Source of the DNA: Paralichthys olivaceus
Lineage: Eukaryota > Chordata > Actinopteri > Pleuronectiformes > Paralichthyidae
Assembly: GCF_024713975.1 (NCBI RefSeq)
Contig: NC_091100.1
Location: 20,013,501-20,077,500 of the forward strand
DNA: 64,000 nt
Reading direction: 5' to 3'
Shown here piece after piece: positions 1 through 14,467 of this stretch (within the stretch, counting starts at the first letter, position 1; each line of letters begins with the position of its first letter). The notes under the pieces are model-generated. The model was given only the letters and a program-made list of their open reading frames with translations, did no database searches and was not told the origin of the DNA. The translations under genes and the position numbers were made by a program.

Positions 1-1994
1 CTCTGCCAGAGAAGAAAATAATATATTTTGAGTAGAGGAAGATACTGTTTATTTCAGTCATTCTGTGTCATTCAGTTTTCTGGAATTAAACTCATTCATC
101 ACAAGTAAATGGCACGTCAGATGTTGCACATGTCTGTCACCCATCAGGTTATAGCTATATTGCTTTTGGAAACATTTCGATATGCATAGGTTTTAGATAG
201 GATGCGGTCACATCTGTTGAATCGGCTTTGCAGGCACATTGTCTGCCAGGGTAAAGCATCTCGGCACAACACTAGGCTTTGCACCCACGTGTCTTCACGT
301 CAGCTAACATCCATGTCTTTAAAGCAAACCTTTTCATGAATTTGAGGGTTCAAGGACACATAGATGGTTAAATAATGGTTATAATGTCCACAATAGCTGA
401 CTTTTCCAAAGATAACGTTTAGCTAGCTGAGTTCAAGTAGCGTTAGCTCTTAGTTTAATGTTATTTTTGATAAATACACCACTAATTGCAATTTCAGATA
501 CTAGACAGTGAAACAGCATTAAAATACACTGACAACATTAACTATTGTTCTGGAATGATTCTAATCACTATTTTCTGATTCTTACTTTTACTAGTTCATC
601 AACCATGTGTTGGAAATCAATTAGATAAAACCCCACAATGCACAGAGGCGAATACTATCTCCTGTCACTGGTTGTCCATTATGTCATATGAGCAGTTATA
701 AACAATCTAGAGTTGGTGGACTTTTCCAAGTTTACGTGACAGCTAAGACAGTTGTCTTAACCAGGACAACACCCTCACAGTGCTGGTCACATTACAGAGC
801 AATTACCTCACAAGTGAAATGTGTGTTTTAATGGCACCAGCACTTAATGACAGATTTATTGTTCTCCCTTCGTAGCACGACCCATATAAATGTGGACGTG
901 TCCCCTCAATGACGTGTGCGCAGTTTGTTTAATAAGTCCTCCATTCCAAGATATGTGGAGAGTGGTAATGAGAGATCTGTTATCTCTGTTGGCCATTAGC
1001 CTTAGTGTGTGAAGTCATTAGAGAATGTAATTAACTGCTATTGTACTAGAGATGGGTCGTTAGCAAATGAGTCTAAGACGCATGTAGCTTCTCCATGATT
1101 GTCCTGACCTACATGGAGTGGGAACACTTTTCCTTGTGAGACTGCGTTGATGTTGTGTTTACAGCAAAGTGTTTGGCTGGGATCACAAAGGAGCTGTGCT
1201 TTTCTGATCACCTACAGAACGCAGATGAAGCACATTGTATCCTCACCTGAGATACAGACGCAGCATTAAAGAGACATTCATCACTTCACAGAAATGTTTG
1301 CACTGACTGCGGCTGCGAGTCTCAGATATGGAAAACAATCAAACTCCTGTCCAGAGCAAATGCATGTGTGCTTTTATACAAATCAGTGCACCCAGAGGAG
1401 GCTCGTCCTTTCTTTCTGCCAACACTAATAGTGTTGTGAATGATTAGTTATTTTTCCTTGTGCATTTATGCACTGGCACTCTGTAGCTGTTGACATTTTG
1501 GAAGCTCAGTGGGGTGCTATCTATTTACATGAATAAACAAGATTCTTTCACATGAGGGAAATTTGAGACTTTGTTGTATTATATAAAAACATAGGGGGGA
1601 GGGGATCTATTTGTTTGTTTCTGCTGTATGAAGATGACAAATTGATAGCCCCTTTGAAATCCTCCTGCTGCGCAAATGTAATAAAACCCAGAATATCCTG
1701 GCAGATGAGCTGAGCCGAGTATTTGCACAACAAGCTGCTCCGTGTCAAACAGCTCCCTGAAGCCACATTGAGCAGGGGACACGGTCAGAAGGTAAGTCAG
1801 TCAACTGTCACAAACTGCATTTCCCAAAGTACTCTTTGATTTATCTATGCCCAAGTTCTCTCAGTCTGTGATGGCAGACAAATTGTGGAAAATGGAAAAC
1901 ACAGTGGTTTTGGATGGCACAGAAAAGTTTCATTACAACTTTTATTACAATATTTACTACAGCTTTGGTCTCATTTTCATATTTTTGGTCATCA

Positions 1995-2150
1995 CTTTTG
2001 AAACACATTAAACCCACATTACTCAGACAACAACACTGTCGTCTTGCACCACTGATATCATATGGAGCCAGAGTCTGCGCAGTATTGGATGGTACCACGG
2101 TAGCGATGTTCAGCCAGGACACATGCTCAACCAATCATGGTCGGTCTAAT
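1995..2150 (-). mobile_element. Degenerate copy of an interspersed repeat (family A)
   Basis: Read on the minus strand, this segment contains GCGCAGACTCTGGCTCCA followed by a TGATATCAGTGG-type stretch and GCAAGACGACAG. The plus strand near 24.0 kb has the same order, with CAGACTCTGGCTCCA, TATGTCATCAGCA and CAAGATGGCAGCC. The two are therefore diverged copies in opposite orientation. The family resembles a very common teleost short interspersed element, but boundaries and superfamily cannot be set here. Confidence 0.5.
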
Positions 2151-3934
2151 AAGTAAATAAAACCAAACCTTTAAGAAAAAACGAAAACTTGAACATACAT
2201 CAGTGTGATAATACCTAAAGTGACAGAAAACAACTTTAAGAAAAATGTTTATGTGTATTTTGACTTAATTTGGCCCATATCTCATCCACTAACATAGAGG
2301 AAGCAAGGTTTATGACCACCAGAAAAAAAGCGAAGATAGATTTGGCTTTTAGGGAGCTACCATGCCCTACATATTCTACAAGCTTTACCTATTTGAAAGA
2401 GAAAACGAGGGGGCTGGTAGCATTGTGACTTAAACTGCAAGCATGAATCTCAGTGTAAAGAATGACATTACAAGAAAGTGGCTATAATCAATATTTATAA
2501 GAATAATATGATCATATTTTACATGTTTTTTGTAGGACAGCAACACAAAGGGACAGGTTACAGCAACTTTGTAGACACAATTTGAAGTCTGCTGGTGCGA
2601 CTGATCAAATGTGTTAGCACTAGATATTAGATATTATATTACTAGATATTTGCCTCTAATGTGGTAAATGCAATGTTGCCCAAATTGCAAGAAAGTGTAA
2701 TTTTCATTCAATAAAGCATAAAGCTACTCTATTATTAAATTGTGTGTTTTGCACCTGCACTGGATAATATATATTTTTAATTCTCATGAATCATGAATGA
2801 ATGATTCCAGGAGCATGTTTGCATTCACGTGTGATTCATGATTATTTATACTAAAAATAAAAATGGTGAAGATGAATTTTCCTCTGCTCTCCTGTGAGGT
2901 CAGGCTCTCATACAATAGAAAAACTTTACCCTTCCAAACAAGATAATATAATCTTTATTTAAGTATCTTTTCTTCCACCAAAATTCTATTTGTTGTTGCT
3001 TTCAGGGTTTCTGTGCTCAGACTGAACAATTACTTGTATCCATGGCAGCAGGAGAAAATATTTTATTTGTTTGATTCTGCCCTTGAACCTAGATTCTTTT
3101 ACTGTAATGAAATCTCTACCTACAAAGGAATGAGTTTTTGTGTTGTGTAGGCACTTGAATTTCAACTATATATTATGTTTGGGTCTGTTTTTGTTTTTCA
3201 TTTGTATTTTAAAGCACTAAATTGTGTTTATTTCCATTTTTCTACAAGTCAATTCATTAATAAAGAAAGTATTATAAATAAAGGCCAAAAAGCCCCAAAA
3301 ATATACTTAAAGAAAGATGTTTGTGATAAAGCTGTGGCTCCATATGCCTGTTGGCAATTCCTGTGAAAGTCGTCATCCTCCACAGATGGAAAGTAAATTC
3401 CAACAGACTCAAAGCTCCCAAGTCAAAGTTTCTCTGCATCCCACTCCAGCAGCGTGTGCATGTAGAATGTGTGTGCTGCAGTAGTTCATCTTGTGTTGAT
3501 CACTTTTCGTGGTTGATCGACCGGTCATCTGGGTAGATTACATGCCCGGTCTCTGGTGCTAATAGATTATAGCCAGCATGGAGCCTGAGTGTGGTTATCT
3601 CCTGCTCAGGTTCTTACTGGTGTCTCGTTGTTGACAACGGCCAACAGATTTGGTGTGGTGTTTACAGATTTACCCCCGCAGCGGCTGGGTATGCAGATGG
3701 GGAGGATTGACCTGCTGCGACCTTGGAAGAGTGCCCTGGCGGGGAACGACGGCGACCTCGGGATGGGCAGGATGTGCTGCAATGCAGCAGAGCAGATCAG
3801 TGGCGCTGCAAGCTCTCACTCACTTTCACATAAACTGCAGCTCAAAACACACTTCTCACACACACAAACACTCTTACTGTACATACGCTTCAAGAAGGAG
3901 GGAAAACACGCACAAATGCTCCCAAATTAGCATT

Positions 3935-3936
<2 letters not shown>

Positions 3937-3966
<30 letters not shown>
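3937..3966. repeat. (CT)n microsatellite
   Basis: A near-perfect CT dinucleotide run of about 30 bases, followed after a short T-rich break by a second shorter CT run. Confidence 0.95.
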
Positions 3967-3971
<5 letters not shown>

Positions 3972-4182
3972 CTTATCTTTATCTCTCTCTCTCCTTTATC
4001 TTCCTGGATAACCAGGCAGGGGTGTGTCTTCATCAGCCTGCCTCAGTCTGGCTGGCTGGAATACACACACCACCCACATGACTCTGCATATTGAACAGCA
4101 CGCACACATGCACATGATCACACACATTTACCTCCATACTCCTTTATAAATGCATACATGTGCACGTTTGGAGGATTGTTGT

Positions 4183-4184
4183 AG

Positions 4185-4244
<60 letters not shown>

Positions 4245-4256
4245 ACACATACACAC
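4183..4256. repeat. (AC)n microsatellite
   Basis: About 74 bases of AC repeat with a few interruptions (CGC, CTC, CAT). Apparent Cys/Val-rich open frames on the opposite strand here come only from the repeat. Confidence 0.95.
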
Positions 4257-4792
4257 TGGCAATATCGACTGAGAACAATAGGATTAACTTGTGAAAACAA
4301 ACACAGGACATTTGCATTACACTGCAATTATAGTGCATATACACACATTTGCGCACACTACAAGAATGCACTGATTCATATATTTCCCTCGCTCTATTGT
4401 CCTTTGTGTACAACAGCACTTAAAATACCAACATGCCCTTTTCTCTGCATATAAGCAACGTCCCTCTAATCATACATATCTATAAACAGAGGTTTCATTG
4501 AACCACAGATAAGGTGATCACTCAGTTCAATCAGCCACTATAGCTCCCCCACAGATGCCTCCCCCAGCAGGGCATCCCAAAGGAGGACAATATGAAACTG
4601 CAGTGCCTAGACAGTGAATTCAAATACCAGCACAGCTCCAGACCTTCATTAAAGAGATTTTCTCATGGCAAATAAGTAAGCCCTAATCACTCTGAGCAAT
4701 CAGATCAAACCAGATCAGCCTCAGTTTGCTCTCACTGGTACTGTGAGTGTACTCAATAATACTCTGACCCAGTGGACGGCCTAATACGCAGC

Positions 4793-4852
4793 TCACACAC
4801 ACACACACACACTCACACATACACACACACACTCACACACAGACACACACAG
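4793..4852. repeat. Interrupted (CA)n microsatellite
   Basis: About 60 bases of CA repeat interrupted by CTC, CAT and AGA units. Confidence 0.9.
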
Positions 4853-6802
4853 GCATGTGGGCATTTGTGACCTTCTACTGACTTTGATTCATTTCCTGGA
4901 GACGTCACCAAACCAAACCATTTGGTGCAAAGCTGAATGTTTGGTGATATTTTCTGTTTAGAAAACACAGAAATCAGTTGTGAATGGATTTCTGTATAGT
5001 GTAAGTCTGATATATTTTATTTTTGGATGACATGTCCCTTCATTACAATGAACACAGGCACTGTAGTTTATTTGAGTCAATCATACATCCACCATCCTGC
5101 TGCCAAACCCAGTAGCAAATGTGTATTAATCCACAGTTGGAAATAGTCCCCGACAATCCTGACTGATAATTTTTTTTCAATAATGACAGTGACCAGCTGT
5201 TATTGGAAATTATTTGCCTTTTTCTAAAAATTAAATGTAATATTTGTGACCTATTTAAAAAGATGTATGCCTTCAGTGAACAGACTTTTGGGCCCCAGAC
5301 TTTTTGGAAAGTATGAGACAGACTATTCCACTGTTGGTTATGCTCTACCATAACAAAAATATAGAATATCATCATCTCTACTGTTTAACCTGTAACCATA
5401 AACACACACCCACAATGGTGGTGGCAGCAGAACACAGCTGGACTGAGGCTCTCGGTCAGGATGTGAAGGAAGGTGATGGGTGCAGAGGAAGGAAGACACT
5501 TCTGTTACAGTTCCAGTGATTGAAACAGACATTTTTTCCATGTTGATCCTATTGTCTCAGATCTGGCAGGATGAGACGGGGGGACATGTGTGGGAGTCAC
5601 ATTAAACGTGTGGTGTCCAGCTTTGTTATAGCTTGATTATGTTGGTTCAAGTAGATTTGTACTGTTTTGGAATCTTACACGCTGATGCCCTGTTCCCAAT
5701 TCACCACTTGGCCTTAGCCCTTTGTGTTGCACGTGGCTGCAACGTTTGGAGGGGGACAGTGAAGGGCACTTTATATCTAGGGGTAGGGCCAAGGGAGAGG
5801 TGGAGTTATTGATTCTGGGGATTGATTGTTGAGGTTTTGAAATCAAAAACACGCCTCCCTTCACTGCTCCATCAGAAGGGCCACCCTCCACATTCATTCC
5901 TTACCAACCACTGACCTCAACAAGTTGGAATAAGCCACCACATTCATTCACATTAACTATAAACACAATCAACCCTCTGTATTGTAACATGTTACATTTT
6001 AACATGTTTTTATTTCCATCTATATTGTCTTTGAGCTGCCATAGTTCATTATTATTATTTTTATTTACACAAACTACTCAGTCAGACACTGATGACCTCT
6101 GTTCCACCAGTGGTAGTGACTGGCAGCTGCCCACTTGGAGGATGGAGGATCAGTGTGTGGTCACTGCAGCCCGCAGCTCATCTAGAGACAGCTCACTAAT
6201 TTTCATGCAGGTCTTTGCCATTTCACTATATACTTTATTTTAGTATTAAATATTTATACTTTACTATATTTTATTATATTATATATATACTTTAGTTTGA
6301 CATATTTTTGAGCATGGCTAGAAGGGAGCCTGTGACACCAAAATGTCAGTGCCAGTGACCGCTGTATGTAATTGTTGTGCACATTATAAATATAGTCTTG
6401 CATCTTGAATGTTGGACTCTCTGGTGCTTGAAGCGCTACTGTGAAAATAGCATTTCTAGTGGCTAACAGTAGTTGTTATATTCAGAGACAGTCGTGGCGG
6501 TGGACGATATCTGAGGCCTTTTTAACCCCTGTTGCTGATTGGCAGGAACACTGCTGCTCTGCATGGCATATGGATTTTTTCTCTGACCCTAAAGTTTGCT
6601 TTACGAGTCCAATTTGACCTTTGACCCTGCAGGTGAAAGGTCAGCACACACTCACCACCATCTCATTTCAGCACACTGAAATAAAACCTGAACATGTGAT
6701 GCACTTTTACATAAAGAATTCTGTTTATTATTTGATATATTTATCATATGCATCTTAATATAATACTTCTAATACCAGTAAGTCAAAAATAATAATCATA
6801 TT

Positions 6803-6833
6803 GTATATATATATATATATATATAGATATATA
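6803..6833. repeat. (AT)n microsatellite
   Basis: A TA dinucleotide run of about 30 bases with one GA interruption, in an AT-rich stretch. Confidence 0.9.
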
Positions 6834-9800
6834 GAAAACTAATCCAATAATCTACTTTTTACTTGGACTTTACTTCCTTGTAAAAAAACAACATGGAGAA
6901 ATGTATAATTTTCTCCCCAGCTATAATATAGGCGCTTGAAGGGAGCAAAGAAGAAAATACAAAAAAGAAGAAGAATTACACCTGAACATTGCATCTTATA
7001 GAACTAGAACATCTGTCAGCAGCTAGTAATGTTGACCATGTTGGTTTAAGACAGGAAAAGGTTATTTTTCTTCACTGGATCATCTTTGATGTCTGTGTTT
7101 TTGTTTTGTGATTTTTTTTTTAAGTTCAGTTGAAATGGCTGAAAAAATTTACGAGGCAGGAGGAGGATACGATGGCAATCATGTGATCGGGCTTAATTTG
7201 GAGACCGGGTGATAGACCATTAGATTACACCAGTCTCATTATACATTTTGGATGATGAATGTCTGAGGAAGAAAGAGAGGAGGGAGAGAGTGAGACTAAA
7301 TAGAAGAGAGAGAGAGAGATGGGTGTAGCAAAATAGTTAAAGAGAACAGCAGGGTGTAAAAAGTTTCATTTGTGTGCTTCTCCACCAATGATCTACATTT
7401 GTAAACAGGGGACAGCAGCACTTTTCCATCTCCTCTCTCCAATCCCCAGCGCGACCGCCCACCCTCCATCTCTATGGGTGCTCTCTGGGAGGTAGCTGTG
7501 TCACAGTTGGCAGGGAGAGACATCCACTCTGATCCATTTAGGTGTGGCAGTCTTCACGAGTTGTACCAACCGAGCTAACAGCGTTCTCTCAGGAAACTCC
7601 CCTCCGCTTAAACGTTGATATGTAGAAACAAAAACAAAAATGGAGGCAGGCCGTGTCAGGGCTGCCAACATGGATGAGGCCATGGGTGACAGACCGTGTG
7701 GGGCTGTGGACAGCGGCACCCAGGGGCCCCTGTGTCTATCAAGGCTGGAGACGCAGGAAGGCTGTACTGCTGCGACCCCTCCTCTGATTGAGGAGCATAA
7801 CTGTCCAACTTGGGGTCAAGAGGAGGCATCGAAGCTGTACAGGGAAACAAGGAGAACAAGAGGAGAAGTCATTAGAACAGTGTGAATTATGTGATGCATT
7901 ATTGATCCTTGATTGATTTGTTAAAGGAAAGACTGGGAGTGCAGGAATTAATGGGTACAAATACAACTGAGCTACAGAATAACTGGGTTTAAACTTTAGG
8001 TGAGTATAAGGATGTTCTATACATGTTATAGAGAGAAGAAGCATATTTCTACAAACGTACTGATAAAAAATGAACATATAGATCACTATCAAGATGTGGC
8101 ACAATTTACTAATAGGTCACACTTTGTAAAGGTTTACAGATTCTTGCTAATGATAAGTATTCATCAATAAAGTCATTTGTAATGATTCATAGACACTAAT
8201 AAAATGCATGTCATTAACCAAGATTGGGTCTAAATGGTTCATCAATTCAGTCACAAACTACATTTTCCAACGTCCTTTTTAGAAGTATGTCCAAATTCTG
8301 TCACTGTTATATACAATATATAAAATAAATATTCTTTACTTAAACCTTTAGTCTCTTTAGAACTATATTTTAGTGGATCATACAATATTTATTGAATGAT
8401 TATATACTGCATATTGATTCTAAACAGATGCACTATAGTACAGTGTTAATGTTGAACTGACAAAAGCGTCTGAGAAGGAAACATAAGAGATTTGGGGGGA
8501 TTGTGTTTGTTTTTGCAGATTAACACAGGTATTTCCTGAGGAGTTTGAAATGTAATAGCAACATTAAAATAACCAATTTTCTGTCATGAACTGATTGGTA
8601 TAAACCCAGCCTGAGGATATTTCGTTCAGAGGAATAAAGATGGATTACACCTCTTGATTTAATAGGAACTCAGGCTTCAATTCCTTTTTCAATGCACTTT
8701 TTCTGGATAATTCCCTGCAAAGTAACAAGATGCCACTGATATTCTGCGTGGCAATGGATTACTCTACTTCATGCTGATTAATAATCAAGCGTTACCTGCA
8801 CAGACAGAAAGATTCCACCCTAATTCTCTTTTTTTACAGCAGATGTTTGAATTAGCATCAGTAATGTGTTCCAGATGACAGGCCTGTTCCATTCAAGTGT
8901 CCCATTAAGTCTGTGTGAACCTGCCGGGACCCTGAACCTGAAGCAGTTAAATGGAATTCAACCATTATAAATTCATTATTTCCGCCTACATTTCTTACTG
9001 TGACCTGTAAACATGTCATCTGTGGAAAATGCTTATTCACGTTGCCTTTCAAACCAACACAAACACTGACTCTAATCTTGAAGGTCACCTTTGAGTGTTC
9101 TTACAATAATCCATTAAGACTGCAGATGTAAATCTTAATACGTTTTTCATAAATGGATCCAGACGCTCTACACCACTGGGGCACAGGGATTTTTCACAAT
9201 CTGTCACCCCAAAAGATGTTCACGGCCCATTAAGTATTAGCAAATGATTTATTAAGGGCAAATAAAGCCATTAGTTACGACATTAGCTGCAGCTAGAAGA
9301 GGCAGAAAGTTTGAATGAAAGAGATGTCCAGACTTTTTGTGTTGCGGATGGATGACGGATCCTTTTGTTCCTGCCTGTGTCTGTCTGCAGCACAGCAGGG
9401 AGCTGAGGGAAAGCCATGGGACCCAACTTCAGTCTGCACTGTTAGCACATCCTTAAGCTCACAAATCATCCACTGACATAAAGTACACCTCCACTCTTCC
9501 TCACCTGAGTCATTGGTATTTTTGTTCGAGGTATTTGGAAGTGGGCTGAAAAAAACTGCAGGCACAGGAGTGACGGGGTGAAAATACTAATGTGCAGGAA
9601 AAGGAGGAAGACACTTTCATCCACAGCGAGGAAAAGTCACCATACTTGCAAGAGCAATAGTGACAATGTGCGTGCCGTTACAACCGACACGGTAGTGCTT
9701 GTGTTCTGCGACAGGGGTGGTCGGTGGGGCATGGCTATCCTTGAGGGGGGAGGTACATCTTGTCTTGCAGTCATTAAATATTAACACAGCCATCTCGCCC

Positions 9801-10878
9801 TCCCGCTGGGGCCTGATTGAAGATGTAAGATGGCACACAGGGACAGGATAGGGTCACCTCTAACTCTGTAGTCCCAATGTAAACCCACTGTGATTACACC
9901 TTGGCCAGAGTAAGCATGCAAACACATTACTCATCTGGGGCCGCTACATCGGACTAAGTCATAGAACGACCCTGCAATGACACGGTATCACAACAGAATA
10001 TATTTTGTTGATCACTCACTGATCAGAAAAGAGTGAAACCCCTCAGATACTGTAATTATTCGATATAAATCACATGTACCCCCCAGCCCAACAATAAAAT
10101 GTAAATAAGTTTCAAGACTCCAGCTGCAGGAAGCACATTATGGTAAAATAGAATAATGGGAGCTATAATTACAGGATTATGGACCCTTGTGAAAAGAGCA
10201 CAGAACGACCTCCACAGGCATTTTTTTCTTCTTTCAAAGACTCTAATTAACACTTATGGGGTTTGTAAAAAAGAATCAATGTGGTAGTGGGTTCTTACCT
10301 GTCCCATAACTTGACATTTCTACAGTTGTTAGTGCAGCAGCCCGCTGATATCAAAGCTGTGACGGAGAAAGAAGAGGACAGAGACAGAGGATTAGACGAC
10401 TTTCAAATGTGTTGTTTTGACAAAAGAAGGTCTTCTCATTAATCTATAATGATATCTGTCTGTTTACACACTGCCAGAACAAGGGGGAAATTAATCATAC
10501 ATAAAACATGCTGATGGAGTGCTAGCAGTTTTTGCAGGAGCGGAAATAGTAGGGGGAACTGGGAATATGTTCGGTTTAGAAAAATGAATGCACAACACAA
10601 AAACTCCCAAAATAAATGCAGAAAAAGAACGGCATTTTGGAAAATAGCTTTTATTGCAGAGAGTTAGATGAGAACATTGATACCACTCTCCTTTCTGTAT
10701 AAGTATGTAGACAAAGCAGAGGTGAGTAGCTTAGCTGTGCAAAAGGACTGGCTCTGTCCAAAATTCTGTCAAGTGGTGTAACTAATAGTTTATTCACCTG
10801 TCAATGACTTAAGTGCAGCATCTGATCTGTCTACTTGGCACAAATACATGTATTTCTTCATATTTCTATGACCCATAT

Positions 10879-11341
10879 CAGACCTGGTAATAACATCTAT
10901 CCTAAACAATCCCATCACAAGTGGTCAGCACTAAGTTCAGGTCTAAACGCACTGAGATCCGATCACTCACACATGTGGCCACATTCTTTCCACCGTGTGA
11001 AAGCCAATGCATCCTGGGTCACATATGAAGGACCGCCTACACTGACGTCTCAGAGCGGCTACAGTTTAAATGAATGTCTATGCCTCTCAGTGTCCATACA
11101 TTTATTTGTTAGTCAATGCCACAATAGCAACACTGTTCACCATGTAATGATTGATACTTTTCTTAACTTGATAAAATTGCACAATTATTCTTTCTGTCCC
11201 TTAAACATAGAGAGAGGAAGAGCCGATCACAAGTGGTCACAGGAGACACATTCAGGTGCATTTACTACGAGGTGGGAACAGACAGAGAGCTGTCCACTTG
11301 TGATTGGATCTCTAAGGATGCATGTTAATACCAGGTCTGAA
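10879..11341. mobile_element. MITE-like element with terminal inverted repeats and subterminal repeats
   Basis: The left end (TCAGACCTGGTAATAACAT, 10879-10897, then CTATCC) is the imperfect inverse of the right end (11317-11340, ending ATACCAGGTCTGA), giving terminal inverted repeats of about 25 bp around a ~460-bp element. A motif ATCACAAGTGGTCA occurs near the left end (about 10912) and again near 11225, and its inverse CCACTTGTGAT lies at about 11294 by the right end. Short repeated sites inside the ends are typical of non-autonomous DNA transposons, where they bind transposase. The 186-codon open frame spanning the element has no recognisable domain and is probably fortuitous. No clear target-site duplication was seen, so the superfamily is not assigned. 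Confidence 0.75.
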
Positions 11342-14179
11342 CAGGGCCTATGTTTAATCTCTCTGGTCAAACTTCAAACGCAAAGCATTACATGATAAAA
11401 GTAAAGTAAAACTAAAAGGAGATTCAGATGGCCTCCACTTTGTGTTGTGTTGCCTGAAGCCGCATTTACAACTTTTTCCACATTTCCCCATCGTCTGTTT
11501 CAATCTGTGCTGCAATGGTGCAAGTGACAGCGAACGGAACGGCAACAGCCTTCACAGGGTGGCTAAATGAGAACCACACACAAACATGCACACCCACAGC
11601 CAGACAGATTTATCTCTACTTTAATCATCAAGTGTGTCAAAGAGATATAGTGAAACAGACAAAGAGGAGGAGGCAGACAGTGAGGCAAGAAAACAAGGAT
11701 TCATTTGGGTTGATGAGTGACAGACTGAACAGCTTGGTCCACTGGTAATGCTCTCTCGAGCTGTTTCAAGTGTAAGACATCACACTATCACACAGCTTTA
11801 CTGCCCTTACACACAAGACAGCCTCTTGACTCTATCTTGACACCTCTGACCACAGATTCCTTTGCTCCTTCAGTTCTTGTGTCCCAGGAAAAGAAAAAGT
11901 TGCTGTCCAAAAAAAATCTTTTTTAAGTACTTTGTGAGCAGTACTGGTCAGGACCTTAATGCACAATATGTTACTTCAACCGCATGGGGTCTTTGAGTTA
12001 AAACAATAACAAAAAACTTAGTTTGATGATGTTGTGAAGCAGCGTTGGATCATGGGAGTTGCTGTCTTCACCACCATTTCCTGTTACATAATCCTCTTGG
12101 GTTGCTTGGTTCCCCTGTGCGTTTGCAAAAACAAAAGACAATGAATAATCATGACTATTATGAAGGACCAATACAAACAGTGGAAGGAAAAATATGCATA
12201 TGTTGTTTGCCCCGGAAGTTATACAGGCAAAACTATGGGTGCGGTGGATACAACACAATTACAAGGTGACCAAAATTTAATGTGCCATTACCTTGAAACA
12301 GGTACCTAAACAGATTCTGCGTGTGAAAATGCAGAATCTTTATGTAAGGGCCAAGATTTTGGGGCCAGAAGCCCTTTGGTTTAGTTTGAAATGACGTTTG
12401 AGCAGGCTCTCTGGCCCACAGGTAAATGGTCCTGTGGAGAGCAGAAGAGATGGATCGGCTGTTGGCTTTTAATTTACCTGTGTTCATGTGCAGATAGCTG
12501 TTCATAGAGATGAGCCAAAATGTCATCTTGACCTAAGGCAGTCACAAAAGTATGGGTGTTTGTGTTTTGTGTGGAGAAATGTGCAACCCATTCAAAAATA
12601 GCAGACGGCCTCCGCAATCACCTTGAATAAAACTGGGGATTTCTCTGGGATTGAACATAGTTTGAAACATTATGGTTAATTTAAATACACAAGTCAATAA
12701 AATATATAACATCAATCGATTCATTTTTAGAGATTTTACTGAAGAATTACATATAATATCTTTGAAGAAGTATAAATAACCTTGCCTTAAGCAGTCCATT
12801 CAAAAAATGTATCCCTCTTTACCTCCTTTGCCCTTCAAAACAATTATTGTATTCTTGCAGCCCTGCTTGATATAGCTCTCTGTCTCCCTTTCTCTCTCCA
12901 CCGACCGTTTCCTTCCCAAGAGTCCATAATCATGTTTTCAGCACATTTCCTCTCCTTGGCGCACCAACATCTCACATTAAAGATTCATGGCGCTCTTCTG
13001 ATCGCCGAGTTCTGCGGGAGATTCCAGAGGCCACCTTCACCTCCACCTGCCCCTTCCCTCGCTCTGTTTATCTTTGTAGGGGGGAGGGGGGAAGAGGCAA
13101 AAATGGCAGTGAGAGACATGAAAACTCCTTTAAAAAGTCGAGGGTGGGTGGTGCGGTGGTGGGCTGCTGGAGGGTATTTTCATTTGGAGGTCGGGGCGTG
13201 CGGAATGGGATTGATTTCACGGTTAAAGCAGAGCTCATGGACCTGTTAGAGAGCAGTAAATACAGGATCACGTGCGTCTGGCTTCCTCGGAAACACACAA
13301 ACACAAACCCACTAAAAGTCGACAGGATGTGTAGCTGATAGCTATTTAGCTGATACATTTGGAGGCAGGACTTTGTCTGAACATGCATCTGATGGATCGA
13401 TGCAAACATAGAGTGGTCTCGCAAAAAGCAGCCCAGACGTTTATGAAAGTGGTTTTGGATTGAAGCTAGAAAAATCTAATGATACCATAAGTCTGCTCTG
13501 AATTTATGTTGATAATACAAAATCTAAAGTAGCCCAAGTAGCCATGAGACAATGTGATCAGTTCCAGATGTGTAGCAGGTGAATTTTTATTAGACACAAA
13601 TGTTTCTTGCCCGTTTGTTTCTCAGCACAAAGACTTGTCTGGAATGTCCACATGAATTTGCAACCATGCATGATACTTTCATCTACAATAATAGAGAGCG
13701 ACATTTGTGGCGAACACAAGGTTTTAAGAGGAAATGGCTTTGATGCGAGACGTGTGTTACTGCAAACGAGAACACAACTAATTATTTATAGGAAAAACAC
13801 AAGTAGCACGAGCTGACCAGACACTTCTTATGCTCTCCACGTGGAACCATCGTAGTAGGATATTTCTGATGAGGTGCATATACCAGCAGAGCTACAGGAG
13901 GTTTGTGTGTATAGCCTCCATAGCTAACACGCACCTATAAATCTAGCTAAACACACCAATGGCAGACAGTTCAACAGCCACAACGTGCAAGGCCAGGGTC
14001 ATGAGACAGAGGAGGGTAACCTAGCTAGCAACTAGTGTGCATTGGTAAATATTTTTTCCTGGAAAATAACCTACAAGTTGGGTTTTCTCTGAAGCTCTCC
14101 ATTGTCTGATCATTGGCCAGAGAGAACACGAATGTCTCCCTTCTAAAATGTCTGTAAAATGTCTAAATGAGCCCATGGG

Positions 14180-14467
14180 AGTGAGATACAGCAGGGAAAT
14201 GGTGATTTCTAGTTCTGTGAAAACAACGTTCCTGACATGCAATGAATGCAAAACTGAAAAAAAATTGAAAGGAATAGAAGACTGGATGTAAACAAAAACA
14301 CGTCTTACATGCTTTTGCAGGTGACACCCATCCCCTGAATGTTCCAGACATTTCCCTGTTGTTGTGAACATGTCTCCGGCAATCTCCTGCTGCATTCCTC
14401 TAAGTGAAAGACAAATGTCCAGATCCAATTTTCCAGACATTTTCCAGAGTTCATGTCTGAAAACAGC
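14180..14467. mobile_element. Degenerate copy of MITE-like family B
   Basis: The right end, CATGTCTGAAAACAGC (to 14467), matches the right end of the element at 40201-40445. An internal block, TGTTGTTGT then AACA[T/C]GTCT and CAATCTCCTGCTGCATT-like sequence, is shared with the copy at 45225-45614. The left end is not clear, so the start is approximate. Confidence 0.6.

Noticed and set aside
4118..4419. Cys/Val-rich minus-strand frames
   Set aside because: Products of the CA microsatellite.
5637..5897. 86-codon minus-strand frame
   Set aside because: No homology recognised; composition and context suggest old repeat DNA rather than a gene.
7296..7523. Minus-strand frame considered as a ccdc85a 3' exon (EMEGGRSRWG-like)
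   Set aside because: Only a vague likeness to the remembered CCDC85A C-terminus, no convincing splice edges, and the preceding coiled-coil exon was not found.
1797..8300. Partial likeness between about 1797-1860 and 8235-8285 (GTCACAAACT then CATTT and CCAA)
   Set aside because: Short, interrupted match without defined ends; may be an old dispersed repeat but not supportable by eye.
10835..11395. 186-codon plus-strand open frame
   Set aside because: Spans a MITE with terminal inverted repeats and has no recognisable domain; open by chance.
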